A DNA stretch of 64,000 nucleotides from Sceloporus undulatus (taxonomy: Eukaryota > Chordata > Lepidosauria > Squamata > Phrynosomatidae). Each line of letters starts with the position of its first letter. Position 1 is the first letter of the stretch. The translations under genes and the position numbers were made by a program. The notes beneath the pieces are model-generated. The model searched no databases and was not told where the DNA came from. It saw only the letters and a list, made by a program, of their open reading frames with translations. Positions 1-11,747 of the stretch are shown here, piece after piece. Location of the stretch: contig NC_056524.1 in assembly GCF_019175285.1 (NCBI RefSeq), positions 148,709,468-148,773,467 of the forward strand, written 5' to 3'.

Positions 1-1
1 G

Positions 2-262
2 TTTTTCTTTGTTTTCACCTGAAGCGTATTCACCAAAATCATCCAACAATTCAGGCAAAGAATTCTCCTTCTTTTTCTCAAAATCTATTATCCGCTCCGT
101 AAGCATGAGAATGTGCTGGTCTTTCCTTTCCACCTGCTCAGTAAGTGCCTGGATCTCAAGCTGATCACTCTGCACCTTCCGTTTATATCTCTCACAAGTA
201 TCCTTGAGGGCATCATAACGAATTTTCCAGATACCACAATTTGTACAGCTAGCTGCATCCAT
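2..262 (-). CDS. Unrecognised coiled-coil coding-like segment, partial at window edge
   Basis: On the minus strand an open frame runs from an ATG at 260-262 to the window edge, about 87 codons with no stop. The protein begins MDAASCTNCG, so it has a CxxC pair at residues 6-9. It continues as a highly charged, heptad-like segment (KDTCERYKRKVQSDQLEIQ, then TEQVERKDQHI) expected to be coiled coil, ending in an acidic stretch (LPELLDDFGEY). The frame stays open upstream of this ATG to about position 310, where a stop appears next to GC-rich, 5'UTR-like sequence. I do not recognise the family and name no gene. It could be the first coding exon of a real gene extending left, or a retrocopy. There is no frame damage in the part seen, which argues for a real or recent copy. 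Confidence 0.35.
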   Translation of the reverse strand, partial: MDAASCTNCGIWKIRYDALKDTCERYKRKVQSDQLEIQALTEQVERKDQHILMLTERIIDFEKKKENSLPELLDDFGEYASGENKEK

Positions 263-439
263 ATGGAAAACTTCTTTCCTGGGCCCAGAAAAAGTCAATC
301 TGGAGATTTTGGAGGTGTTGAGAGCCACAAAAACATCCTTCCCTCAGCCGCCCTCTGATCCAGCGCCGTCCTTCCTTCCTTCTTTCTCCGGAGAAGCATC
401 CAGGTAGCCTTACACTTTATGGTAATTATGTATATATGG

Positions 440-500
440 CTGTATTTTAACATGTTGTACGCCGCTTTGATTGCATGGCAAAAAGCGGGATAGAAATAAA

Positions 501-560
<60 letters not shown>
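440..560 (+). repeat. Retroposon 3' tail with (ATT)n microsatellite
   Basis: A short sequence of the type found at squamate retroposon 3' ends (GCCGCTTTGAT, then AAAGCGGGATAGAAATAAA) runs straight into about 17 ATT units. It is the tail of a truncated SINE or LINE whose body is not visible upstream. Confidence 0.5.
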
Positions 561-562
561 CT

Positions 563-988
563 CCTCGCCGCTTCGGGTGGCTGTGGTTTGCTCCAGTAAC
601 CAAAACCGCAGCGTGGAGGCCCACAATATCCTCAGTCCCTGAATCCACATCTAGCCCACTAAAATTATTTTTAAATTGAATTTTAAATTAGAAAAAAAAA
701 ACCTGGAGCCTCTCCTTTCTCCTCTGACTGAGCCTTGTCCTACTGACACCATCTCTTCAGCATTTTAAAGGGAGGCAGGGAAAAGAGAAAGCTTCAGAAA
801 AAACCCGCTTCTCTGAAAATAATGAAATTATCTGGATGTACTGTACCCCAGAATTTAGTTTATGTAAGCACTTCAGCAACAAAAAACATGAGAAATTGTG
901 ACAAAACATTACTTTTGACTGTGGTAATATTTTACTCATCTCATACAACTAGTTCAACCTTAGCTGCTTCGTATCTTATAATGTAATA
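563..988. other. Intergenic sequence, nothing recognised
   Basis: AT-rich unique-looking sequence. The short open frames here have no recognisable domain or coding character. Confidence 0.4.
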
Positions 989-991
989 CAT

Positions 992-1315
992 GGGCGGGGT
1001 ACAGACCGCCGCTTTGCAGTGGTCTGGCGCCGCCGCCAGAAGGTCTGCGGGGGAGCCGGAGCCTTCAGACGGCCCGACTCCCGCGCGGACCGAAAAAAGA
1101 AGCTCCAAAATGGGGCGCGCTCGCTACGTCAGCAGCGGCGCGACGCGTCTGGACGCTGTGCGTCCGATACGTAAAGATGGCGCCGGCCATGTAGAATGGC
1201 CGGCGCCATCTTGTACGGACGGAGTCCGTACTAGGACATGGGGCGTCTAAAAGAGACGCCCCTTTTTTAAAATGGGACGTCCTCCGGACGTCCCAAAGGG
1301 CTGTTTAGAAAGCCC
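992..1315. mobile_element. CpG-rich foldback MITE with serial hairpins
   Basis: The 324-bp segment is flanked by a CAT trinucleotide on each side (989-991 and 1316-1318), consistent with a 3-bp target duplication. Its left end (GGGCGGGGTACAGACCGCC) resembles the inverted right end (GGGCTTTCTAAACAGCCC, read on the minus strand). Inside are three strong stem-loops in a row: a perfect 17-bp stem (1174-1190 with 1196-1212, 5-base loop), a 9-bp stem (1240-1248 with 1254-1262) and a 10-bp stem (1273-1282 with 1286-1295). It is much richer in CpG than its surroundings. A 3-bp duplication is compatible with a Harbinger-type element, but the class is inferred. No transposase is encoded. Confidence 0.6.
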
Positions 1316-1318
1316 CAT

Positions 1319-1955
1319 GGTATGTCTAAATTGGATTACTGTTACTATCTTCACTGTAGTCATGAAGATGACAACTTGTTGAACTGTCTTATAAGAATGA
1401 AAGGTCAGTTTTATGTCAGCCTTCTAATGGCTTCCCTGAAGACTGTAGAAGTCTCTCCTAGTTATCCTTCTTGCTACTAGCAGTTATCAACCATCACTGT
1501 TACAGAATATCCCATTGCATGCTATTTTATCAGAAAGAAAACAGGCTATATCTGCTTTATTTTGACCCACACCAGTGAACTGACCTCCTCTCTGCAGTAT
1601 GTGCCCCCCAGCTCCATCAACCAGACCCATTCACTTGGACTGTGTGACATATTTTGTAAAATAGACAGCAAAAATGATGCCCACTGTGGCAGTATTTTTA
1701 CCATGCAAAACAGAAGATAAATATCATACTCATCAAATGCCAGACATTCCTATGCATGACCTCTGATGCACAGTATCTATTTTCTTCATACGAATGTGAA
1801 TAAAGTCGAATGTTTGACATGCTGTTCATCTGTCCTCCAAGATTCACGCATGACGGTGAGGGGGATAGCCATGCTCTCTAGGTCAAAGTAAAGAAGCTCC
1901 AAGCATTTAGGGGGCATTTCCCAGCCCCCAGATAGTTTAGGAGATGCACCAGACC
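1319..1955. other. Intergenic sequence, nothing recognised
   Basis: No open frame, repeat or structural signal that I can name. Confidence 0.35.
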
Positions 1956-3800
1956 CATCAAATTATAAGAAAAAATGACCATAATTGGAATGTGGAAATA
2001 GAGGGTATAACCTTTTTAAGAGAAATAGGCCAAACAGGAAAGGAGGAGGAATAGCCTTTTACGTCAGGACCTTTACACCAGTGAAGAGATCCAGAACATC
2101 AATGGAAGTCAGGTGGAGAGCATCTGGATAAAATTAAGGAGGGAACACACAAGTGTTATTGGGGAATCTACTACACACCCCAAGTGAGATGGAGAAATTG
2201 GTGATGCCTTTCTAGAACAGTGACCCACATTCAGAAAGGAGGATGTAGTAGTGATGGGTGACTTGAACTATCCTGAATTTGCTGGAAGTCAAACTCAGCC
2301 AAATCCTCGAGGTCTAGCAAATTCCTCACTTGCCTGGAGACAAATTCATTGTCCAAAAGGTGGAAGAGGCAACAAGGGGATCAGCTATTTAGATTGATCC
2401 TAACCACAAGGATGACTTGGTTAATGGGGTGCAAGTGGTGGTGCTTAGGTGGAACTGATCATGTTCTCCTGGAGTTTGTTGTACAGTGGAAAGGAGAAGC
2501 CAGTCATGTCCATGCCTTAGACTTTAGGAGAGCTGATTTCAGTAAACTTAGAGAAGTATTGAGGGTGATCCCATGGTCAGAAATCCTAAAAGAGAAGGGA
2601 GTTGAGATGGATGGGTTTCTCAAAAGGGGGATCTGAGGCACATTTGAACACGTTCCAATGAGGAAGATAAATGGGAGGTGTCTCAAAAAACCAGGATGGA
2701 TGACTAAGGAACTTTCAACTGAGCTAACTTTTAAATGGGTATGTATAAGTATTGGAAAAGGGGGAATCACCCAAGGGGAAATCAAACAAAAAGCTAGCAT
2801 GTGTAGGGTAAAGTTTAAAAGCTAAGCGCAGAATGAACTCAGGCTTGCTAGAGAGGTTAAGAAACAATAAAAGGGCTTTTTAGATTTGTCCGCAGCAAAA
2901 GGAAAAAAAAAGGAATGGTAGGGCCACTGTGGAGAAGATGGCAAAAGCTAACAGAAGACAGAGAAAGGCAAAATTACTCACACTTTCTTTGACTGTATCT
3001 CTTGCTCTTCTTTTGGAAGTAAACCAAAGGCATTGACAAAACTGTCTTCCATTTGGAGTAGGCCTGGATTGGCTCTCACACTCAAGTTTCTTCTGAATCA
3101 GATCTTTAGTGGCTTGAATCAGCAAATAAAGGTTTTTCTTTCTTCACGACTCTGATGGGAAAGATTTGGTATTGGGCTAAATAAAACCTTCATTCTAGTA
3201 GCATCAATGGGATATGGTTGAATGTTTGAAGGACAACAGGATCCACATTTGTGGTTGGATACCCTGGGAGCCATTCTACGAGGTCTATATCTATCTGGCC
3301 TCGTGTTCTTAGAAAAGGCAAAGGGTGCTCAACCTGAGGATAATGGAGCAGAGGACAGAATAGGGGAATTTCAGCACAGAATAAGTATGGAGATAGTACC
3401 AGGAATACCTGTTTAACCTAAATGAATTTAAGTCTCCAGGACCAGATGAACTACATCCAAGGGTATTAAGAACTGGCAAATGTAATATCGGAGCCATTGG
3501 CAAAATCTTTGAAAACTCCTGGAGAAACAGGAGAGAAATCCCAGCAACTGGAGGAGGGCAATGTTGTCCCCATCTTCAAAAAGGGGAAGAAAGAGGCCCA
3601 ACAATCATCCAGTTAGTCTGACATCAATACCAGGAAAACTCTGGAGCAGATCATTAAACAGAGTCTGTGAACATTTAGAAGGCATGCCATAATACACAAA
3701 AAGTCAACCTGGTTTCAGAGTAAGAAGTCATGCCAGACAAACCTGATCTCTTTCTTTGATAAAATTACCAGCTGGTAGATGAAGGGATACTTACTGAGCC
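1956..3800 (+). mobile_element. CR1 LINE, 5' ORF2 part, degraded
   Basis: Plus-strand CR1-type non-LTR retrotransposon remains. The segment around 2250-2290 encodes VMGDLNYPEFAG, a typical endonuclease-domain motif of CR1 ORF2. The block 3410-3780 matches the start of the reverse transcriptase region, the reverse complement of sequence also present in the minus-strand CR1 at 33668-35560 (shared protein pieces include [15 protein letters not shown]). It carries many stops and indels and is split by unrelated sequence at about 2966-3318. It is an old, dead insertion. Confidence 0.65.
2966..3318. repeat. Unidentified insertion inside the CR1
   Basis: About 350 bp that does not align with CR1 interrupts the element; CR1 sequence resumes at about 3319. 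The insert has no open frame of interest and its class is unknown. A TAAATAAAACC-type polyadenylation-like string near its middle is the only hint of a retroposon origin. Confidence 0.35.
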
Positions 3801-6800
3801 CATATGGGAGGATGAAAAGTTGAATGTATTGATTAAAACAGTATTTAAAATGTATTATATATATAACCTGATGCTTATATGATGTTATGTATATGTTGAT
3901 AAACGGGTAGTAAGTATAATTTATAACTGAGATTTCATTGGTTGTGTGTCAATGAATGTTAAAAGGAGGAATCTGTGCTGGACAGACTCACAAACCAGCC
4001 ATCAGAAGCCAGGGGCATAAGCCAATCAGATGCTGGCTGAGGGAATTTGAAATTCCATGTGGCAGTTGGTTTTGTCAGTTGGGGTTTTGACAGTTAGGAT
4101 GAGTTGGCTGGAGTTTTGACAGTTGGGGAAGTTGGAAGCCTTAGAGAGAATGTTTTATTAAGTCCAGAGAGGATATCTTTGGAAAGCGTTGAGAATTGAG
4201 GGACTCAGAGATAACCCAACTCTAGAAAGGGGTTTTGGGGTTATTAGGATCCTGAGGATTTCATGTCTGAGTGGCTGACTTTGGTTTCCTACTGAGAGAG
4301 AGAGAGAGTAGGGAGATACCTTTAACTAAATGCCAAGTAAAGATACAATAACACCTGTACATCAAAGATACTTAATATACTTCTGTTATTCAAATAAACT
4401 TATTCTTGGGTTTTTATGGTTTTTTTTAATCCACTTGGCTAGTGTGTGAGAACAAAACAACACTACTTTTCTTTAAAACTTAGGGCAGTGATGGTGAACC
4501 TTTTAGAGGCCAAGTGCCCAAACTGTAACCCAAAACCCACTTATTTATTGCAAGTGCCATGTCCCTCTGGCTTTCTAGTAACAAACTGTGGCAAACTCTG
4601 TGCTGGGGCGATGGCACATGTGCCCACAGAGAGGGCTCTGAGTGCCAACCTCTGGCACGCTGCCATAGGTTCACCATCACTGCCTTAGGGTGTGGGACAT
4701 CATACTAAAAACAGTGTGGGTCCTTCACATGGGTGGCGTAGTGTGTGCGTCCATACATTGGTGGCAAGGTAGAGATAACAAATCCCAAGAGTTGCAACAA
4801 TATTAAGGAGTGTTGAGTGCTGGGGGTCACTGTGACCTTGCATATAAATTTGGTAGGCAGCATCAGGATACGTAAAATCCAGTGGCTGGAAGTGTGATTA
4901 GAAGTGTGCTTGAGACAATTGGTGTTACAGGGTTCTGAGTTCGAGTTACCAGAAACCCAAGATTGATCTGAACTTAGAAAGTAAAAAGTTCAACAGTTAA
5001 ATAAGAGGCATAGTCAGTGAGGTAATCTCTGAGGTAATGGTCAGGGTATTGTGTAAGAGATTACTGGAAACTGACCATGCTGGTAAGAGAGTTAATACCA
5101 GTCCCTAAGGTAATTTGCTGAGGGGGCTGTAGAAAGGAAAGTTACAGTTTTAGAGCGCCAGGATCGACAATCTATGGCCAGAAGTGTGCTTTGGATGTAG
5201 GGGTCTGAGTGTGAATTACCAGACACCCAATTTGATTTAAATTTTGAAATGAGAATCAGTATTTAAACTCTAGGCGTTGATGTCAGTAAAGTGATCTCTG
5301 AGTATAGTCATACAAGGGTATTTGTAGGAGATTGCTTGGAAACTGACCACGTTTGAGTGTGATTTTAAGACTAGTCTCTGAGGTAATTGCTGAGGTAATT
5401 TGTAGGAGACTCGTTGGCAGAAAGGAAAAAAAGCACACCAAGTGATTCCTGAGGTAAACGTTAGTGAAAAGTAAGGATCACTGATTAACTATAAGATCCA
5501 AGTGAAACACAGTCACATAGAGTATTCCTAAGGCAAAGTTGTGGGTATTGGTAGGAAATACTTCTGACATGCTTCCTAAAAAAGTAAAAAATCCAGCACT
5601 GGGGAAATGGTGGAGGAAGTCAGGGAAGAAAATGGTGGCTAGTCTTGACACTGTTGAATCACAAGAAATATAGAGATTTGGAAAATCAAACTGAAATGCC
5701 CAGACTCAAGATAAGAGCTTGAATGGCCAGGATAGAAAGTGAGACTTTGTAAGAAAAAGAAATTGAAAAGGAAAGGAGTTGAAAAACGGCTAAATAAAAG
5801 AATGAGAAATCGAGAGGCTTTTAAAAGAACGAGAGAATGAGAGGGCTTGTAACAGAAAAATACATGACGTGAAAATGAAGGAACGGAAATGGGATGGCTC
5901 ATGATAGAGAATGCATGATCTAAAAAATGAGGAACTCAAATTATTAACCAGTTTAAGTCTAGAGCTGAGAAGATAAAAGACAAAAAAGAAAAAGTAGAGA
6001 CTAAACAACAAGAAAAGAAAAACTCACAAAAACAAAAAAAACTGTAAATGGGTGGGTGGGGGGGAGTGCCAGTCATAGACAAAGGTTATGTCTATGAGCA
6101 TCTGCGATCATAAGGGCTAAAAAGGAAAGAATTTAGCCAGGAAGAAAAGAGTCTTAAAAGTTTTAAACCTTTGTTGAAACCAGATGAGGAAAAAGCCTCC
6201 AAGTTAAGGAAAAACATCTTTACAAAGTCAGACACAAAATATACTTTCAGCAAGTTGCTTATAATAATAAAAACCCAAGAGATTAATTAGTTCCGAAAGA
6301 TTGGGAAAATCCGAAAAAGTAAAACTAGAAGGGGTGGACATGTATAACAGACTGCTCGCATCTATAAACTTCACTGTCAAGCACACTGGTGATGACCAGA
6401 TGACAGCAATTGTGATGGGACCACAAGACATCAGCCACAGGAAAGAGAGATTCAACAGAGAAAGAAAAGCCAGAGATTGCGATAACTATAGAGAATGTGA
6501 GGACTTCCATAAGGACGCTTTACAGTCTGCAGAAAACGCACTCAAAGATCTGGTCCCGTAAAACAGGAAGAAACAGACTTTTTTCAGATGAGGTGTTAAG
6601 TCCATAGCTGGTAAAAAAAAACCTGTTGTCGTTACAAGAACTGATCCAATAAAATCTCGTGAAAAGGATACCGGTGTGTAAATGAGTTGATAGACTGGAA
6701 AACCAATGATTGTTGTCTGCCATCAATATAATGGGAAATGAATATTTTCAAACCATACTGGGAACGGGGAAAGTGGCTAGAGATATGTTCCATCGTCTTA

Positions 6801-8200
6801 ATCCATAAAGAGAAGGGTTAGAAGATTGAATATGTTTGATTAAAAAATTTTAATAGACATACAAAGGATCTCATTGGGGAAGAAGATTATTAAAGTGTTA
6901 AAACCCAACAAGTGATATGGTTTATGGTTATACGTAATATGCAATACTTATAAGAAAAATATGGCAAGGGTGTTATAACAGATAGAATTGATATTAGACA
7001 TATTTAAAAGAGAAAATATAATGGTGGTTGGTTTACAGAAAAGCCCAAAGTTACATAAGTCGGTAATGGTTATTGATAAATAAGTATTAAAAATTTTATT
7101 TGCTTTGAGTGATTGCCGCAAAATGTCCTTGGAAGGATCTCTGGCAAGGGAGGCATTTCTAATCCCTAAGACTTTTGAATCGCTGCTGACTAATTGTACT
7201 TCTATCAGCAACAGTTTGAGGTATTAGCAGAACAATTTCATCATGAGGAGGTTCTTATACATCACTAGAATAAGACAGCTTCTCAGGCGCTCCATTATTT
7301 GTTTATCCTAACCCTATTGACTATCTTTCGGCTCTAACTTTACAAGCATCTCAAGTGATGCTAGCTGTTGGGAATAACCCTATTAATAAAAGCAATTGAT
7401 ATATTGGCATCATGTCTTTTCTTCCGATGAACCCTGGCCCAGGCCGGTACGGCACATTGCCATCTAGTGCTTATTTCATTTCTAAGGTAAAACCTGTTGC
7501 TGAGGATTCCCAATTTTTACTTGATTTTGAGCTGGATGTGAGATCTAGAACTTGGCAAAGCAGCGTTGAGCAAGTACAAGGAAATCCTGGGCAAGTGAAT
7601 TGGGAGAATTAACTTCTGTGTATCCACATATTACTGATACCCCGCAAGATGAGACACCAACAATGAGGCTTTGCGGTCACTGATGCTGACCCGAGTTTAA
7701 GTTTGTAGAGGAGCAGACATTGCAGAGGTTTCAGGATCTTTCAATTGCCAATCAATAAGGGTAACTACCCAGCTGGAGGATACAACAAATTGCAGAGGAT
7801 AACCCACTCCCATTGGAACTGATCCATCTACTTGTTCATCAGTTAAACACAAACAGTTGTGTCCAAATTGAGAGCACTCTTTCTGCAATTTCATCAGATC
7901 CGGTTCAGTGGCTTGATGGGGGTAGGGGGTAGTTCAGTCTCTCACTCCTTTCACGAAATAGCTGGCTGGCTGAATATGAATACAAACTGAGATATAGAAT
8001 TTCATGACTCATGGATCGTCCGGTAAGGCGGCGCATTTCCCGGGGACGGATGCTAATATGTCTACAAGAAACCTGGTGCCCATATGATATCCTACTGCCA
8101 GGGCTGTATCCTTTTGTGTGCCTGAATGTAGACCCCTAATTGGGGTAGACATAAGGGGGGACTGGCCATGACTCTAAAACTCTCTAGTGGTCTTAAGTTA
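3800..8200 (+). mobile_element. LTR-retroelement fossil A (LTR-like part, leader, gag-like region)
   Basis: An AT-rich promoter and polyadenylation-type segment at about 3800-4470, with an AATAAA at 4396, is followed by a leader rich in GAGGTAAT-type strings (about 4750-5560). A lysine- and glutamate-rich gag-like region (about 5560-7200) comes next. The leader and gag start are clearly related to the second copy at about 20130-23700 in the same orientation. No pol or env part is recognisable. It is broken in many places and old. The family could not be fixed by eye; an endogenous-retrovirus or similar LTR element is the best reading. A hAT MITE sits inside it at 4486-4682. Confidence 0.45.
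4486..4682. mobile_element. hAT-type MITE with 16-bp perfect TIRs
   Basis: The 197-bp element starts CAGTGATGGTGAACCT and ends with the exact inverse, giving 16-bp perfect terminal inverted repeats. It is flanked by ACTTAGGG (4478-4485) and CCTTAGGG (4683-4690), an 8-bp target duplication with one change, which is the hAT signature. The interior is non-coding. It inserted into LTR-element fossil A and is therefore younger. Confidence 0.85.
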
Positions 8201-8879
8201 ACCGTACTGCACCATGTGGCATCAATAGGCAGAGTTTTTCTTTGCAATTAAGATGTTAAAAGTTTTGTTTAATATCTATATTCCCTCTACTCAATGCTAA
8301 TTCAGCCAATTGTGGTTGTTTTTTCCGAGGTGCATTTTAATGGGTGATTTAATGCAAGAAGTGGCCTCAAATGATTTCTTTGTGAGCATTTCACAATTGA
8401 TCCAAGTTGCCACCCTTTCCAGAATCTCCCTCGTGTTGGGTGCAGTCCAAATAGGAGTACTTGTAAGGCGCCCGCCCCGTATTAGTAAGTTGAGCAAATT
8501 TGAGTGATTATCCTTACACAGTCAATGTGTTTTTTAGTAATGTATTTTTTCAGTAATACTAAGCCCTATGAAATCTCTTGCTTGGGAGGATGGAAGGTTC
8601 CATGAAGCTGTGCTGAGACATGTGCACACTTGCTCCAGAAATGTATCTTTGGAACTGTTTGACCCCTTCCTGTTCAAAGAGGAAAGTCCTTTCACACAAC
8701 CATACTGTAATAAGCATGCAGATTCCATTTAACTGCTGCAGCCTATGGAATTATAACTGGCCTGCATTTATGAACTTATATAATATAATATGTGTTTTTA
8801 TAACCGCTATCCAAATAGATCAGGCGGGTCAGAGAAATTATATAACAGTACAAGAAAAATCTACAATTAGATACCTGTT
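8201..8879. other. Intergenic sequence, nothing recognised
   Basis: No convincing gene or repeat. An open frame at 8620-8985 runs into the minisatellite and has no recognisable domain. Confidence 0.35.
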
Positions 8880-9650
8880 TCCGGCCGCCCTGATGATGCT
8901 GGGCGGGCCTGCTCGCGCCCTCAACGGCAAAGAGATGACAGTTTATGGAGGGAGGGCACTCTGTCTTCAGGCCGGCCCCTGGTGACGGCTGGGCCGGCCC
9001 TGCTCTCTCCCTCAACGGCCGAAGATGGACAGTGGAGGGGGGGCACTCTGTCTTCAGGCCGGCCCCTGATGCGCTGGGCCGGCCGGCTCTCTCCCTCCAA
9101 CGGCCGAAAGATGACAGTTTGGAGGGAGGGCACCTGTCTTCAGGCCGGCCCCTGTGACGGCTGGGCCGGCCTGCTCTTCCCTCAACGGGCCGAAGGAGAC
9201 AGTTATGGGGGAGGGCCACTCGGTCCTTCAGGCCGGCCCCCTGGATGACGCTGGGCCGGCCTGCTCTCTCCCTCAACGGGGACAAGATGACAGGTATGGA
9301 GGGAGGGCACTCTGTCTCGGCCGGCCCCTGATGACGCTGGGCCGGCCCGGCGCCTCCCTCACGGGCCGAAAGGTGACAGTTTGGGGGGAGGGCACTCTGT
9401 CTCAGGCGGCCCCTGATGACGCTGGGCCGGCCTGCTCTCTCCCTCACGGGCCGAAAGATGACAGTTTGGAGGGAGGGCCGCTGTCTTCAGGCCGGCCCCT
9501 GAGACGCTGGGCCGGCCTGCGCCCTCCCTCAACGGCCGAAGATGACAGTTAGGGAGGGGGCACTCCTGCCTCGGCCGGCCCCTGAGACGCTGGGGCCGGC
9601 CTGCTCTCTCCCTCAACGGCCGAAAGAGACAGTTATGGAGGGGGGCAACT
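8880..9650. repeat. GC-rich minisatellite, about 86-bp unit, 9 units
   Basis: Nine head-to-tail units carry the landmark GACGCTGGGCCGG at about 8893, 8981, 9068, 9152, 9244, 9330, 9415, 9501 and 9584, a spacing of 83-92 bp. Each unit also holds CCCTCAACGGCCGAAGATGA and a GGAGGGAGGGCACTC block. Units differ mostly by single missing bases (GATGACG, GAGACG and GATGCG at the same place) rather than substitutions. Open frames of up to 223 codons across it come from the repeat and are not genes. Confidence 0.9.
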
Positions 9651-11450
9651 TATAGCATGATGAGAGGCACCAGAGGAGAGTCCCTGGCTGAGTATTCAAA
9701 TGCTCCTCCGAACTTCCAATCCCTGATGTGACCATGACAGTTAAAGTACAATCATAGTACTATAACTGTGTTATGTGAACGAGTTCTCAGAAACTGTGTT
9801 AGTAGCAGTACATGTTTAGAGGAATTTGTCTAGAACTTGCAGGATTCTTCTTTCTATAGCCCCCGATCCTTTTCGTACCAGAGAAAGCTTCTTGTCAGCT
9901 CTTTTAGAAATCAACATGTTTTATCAATAATAGGATGTTCAATATTTGAAACACAAAGAGTTTGACAGATTGTGTAGGAGAGAGGGTGAGCTGTAAATAT
10001 CTGTCATTATTTAGCCTGTTCTCTGGGTTTCTTGCTCACTTTTTCCTTTAGAGAGAGGAATGTCTTTGTGTGGTGGAGGGCTGAGGGGCATAAATTATAT
10101 TTGATCTTATAACAGAAACTTATAAAATTGTTTTTGGGCATGTGTGCTACTTTTCCACCCAGTAGTCGCTATCCGTACTCCAACAGAATTGAAATGAGCT
10201 AATAATGCCCACAAGAGTACAAGCATTCAACAGGTCTCCTTTAAAAAAGCCTTACCCTACACAGTAAATATATATTTTCAAAATGAGATTAAGGTTTAGA
10301 GGGGAAACGTTTTTTTCATCTCCAATAGAAACCACAAGGATTTTGCTTCCTTTCTGTAGCTGCAACAGTGTAGCAGCCACCCTTCACAACCAGCTGGGAT
10401 AAAAAGTCTGACAAAATATTTGGGGTAACAATGTGTGTTGGATCTCCAAAATTAACTGGAAAGACAGGAACACATCTGGAATGCTTGGTCTTTTCATTAG
10501 CGTCCTTTCCCCCTCCTAATCCTCATGGACCAAAAAAGGAGTAACGGTCCAGTAGGCTTGACCAGTCTTGTCAGCCTCTCTGTCCCATCTCGGATCCTTG
10601 CCCAGGGAGACAACACACCTCCCGAGACATCTTGTCAGGCCCACAAACACTGCTTCGGTACCCCTCAGCAAGGAGTCCCCACCACCACCATCACCACCAC
10701 ACCCGCCTCTGAGGCTTAACAGAGACTATTCCCTGTGATGGTGCTCTGAGGCTCCCCGGCTCGTCCCTGAAGCTCTCCTTGTTGCTGTTCCTCATCATCT
10801 CTGATAACAGGAGAGGATTCAAATCAATCTGTAGCTGCAAGCTCACTGTCAGACCCAAGATGCTGGTCTGCCGTACGGTATAGGGGGAAGATAAAAGGGT
10901 GTAGAAATATATGGAAGTGGTGGGTAGAATAATTCGTATGAGTAATATCAGGTATAGGTAGCTTAGTATAGGTACGTAGAATTGTGGGGGATTTAGTAGG
11001 GATAGTTTAGTGGAGAAGAGGTGAGGGCCACTATAACTCCAGGTGTGCTATCAGTATTTTTCAAGCTTCTGGATGTGACTGTGCTGGGAAATGGCTCTTC
11101 AGGTAGTCTGTGGGAGAAGGAAGGGGATGAAAGGATGTAACAAAGGATTGATAGCAGCCTCCACTTTGGGTGTTCAAGCCTAGGATTGGGCGGGTTGGCT
11201 GGGAGGAATTGGGAAGAGTTAAATTGAGGGCACTGTTCCCGATTTGCTAGACTTGCAAAAGAGTGTCAATGGATGAATGTTGCCTGAAATCAACATAGAG
11301 CTCTTTATTTCAATGAGTTTTATTTTTTGAGCTCAGGATTGACTCCAATCTCACACTCACAGACGATCCCTGGTTTCCCTACTCTGTGTGTGACTTCCCA
11401 ACCACCAATCCAGAGTTTTTCAGGCACTGATGCATGGGTGAATTTTCTAG
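9651..11450. other. Intergenic sequence, nothing recognised
   Basis: About 1.8 kb with no recognisable gene or repeat family. A 64-codon frame at 10525-10719 ends in a CCACCA-rich stretch and shows no domain. Confidence 0.4.
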
Positions 11451-11452
11451 CA

Positions 11453-11721
11453 CATAATAATATAAAACTAATAATAAATAATAATATAATTTGTTTTATT
11501 TATACACCGCGGTTCCAAAGATCATAGCGGTGAACAGCAAGTAAGCTAATAGCAAGTAAGCTAATTTGCCCCCAACGTCTGGGTACTCATTTAAGCTCCC
11601 TGTCAGAAGGATGGCAAGCCTGAGTCGAGCTTGGCCCTTTGCTGGTCTTGAACTCGCAACCTTGTGGTTTCGAGTGAATGGCTGCAGTACAGGCAGTTAG
11701 CCACTGCGCCACCAGGCTGCC
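11453..11721 (-). mobile_element. tRNA-derived SINE with ATT-type tail, copy 1
   Basis: Read on the minus strand it begins with a tRNA-like head: an A-box-like GGCGCAGTGGCTAACTGCC and a B-box-like GGTTGCGAGTTCAAGACC. A body containing GAGTACCCAGAC follows, and the tail ends in TAAATAAAACAAATTATTATT. The same family recurs at 22346-22608 and, truncated, at 37957-38121. Confidence 0.8.
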
Positions 11722-11747
11722 ATCATTTTATTACTCTGAACGGAAAG

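Noticed and set aside
8776-9447. 223-codon minus-strand frame with repeated RERAGRPS-type blocks
   Set aside because: Translation of the 86-bp minisatellite. Unit length changes push it between frames, and no unique domain is present.
11600-11721. Possible tRNA gene (A and B box)
   Set aside because: The head lacks a foldable cloverleaf and is joined to a SINE body and ATT tail also found at 22346-22608.
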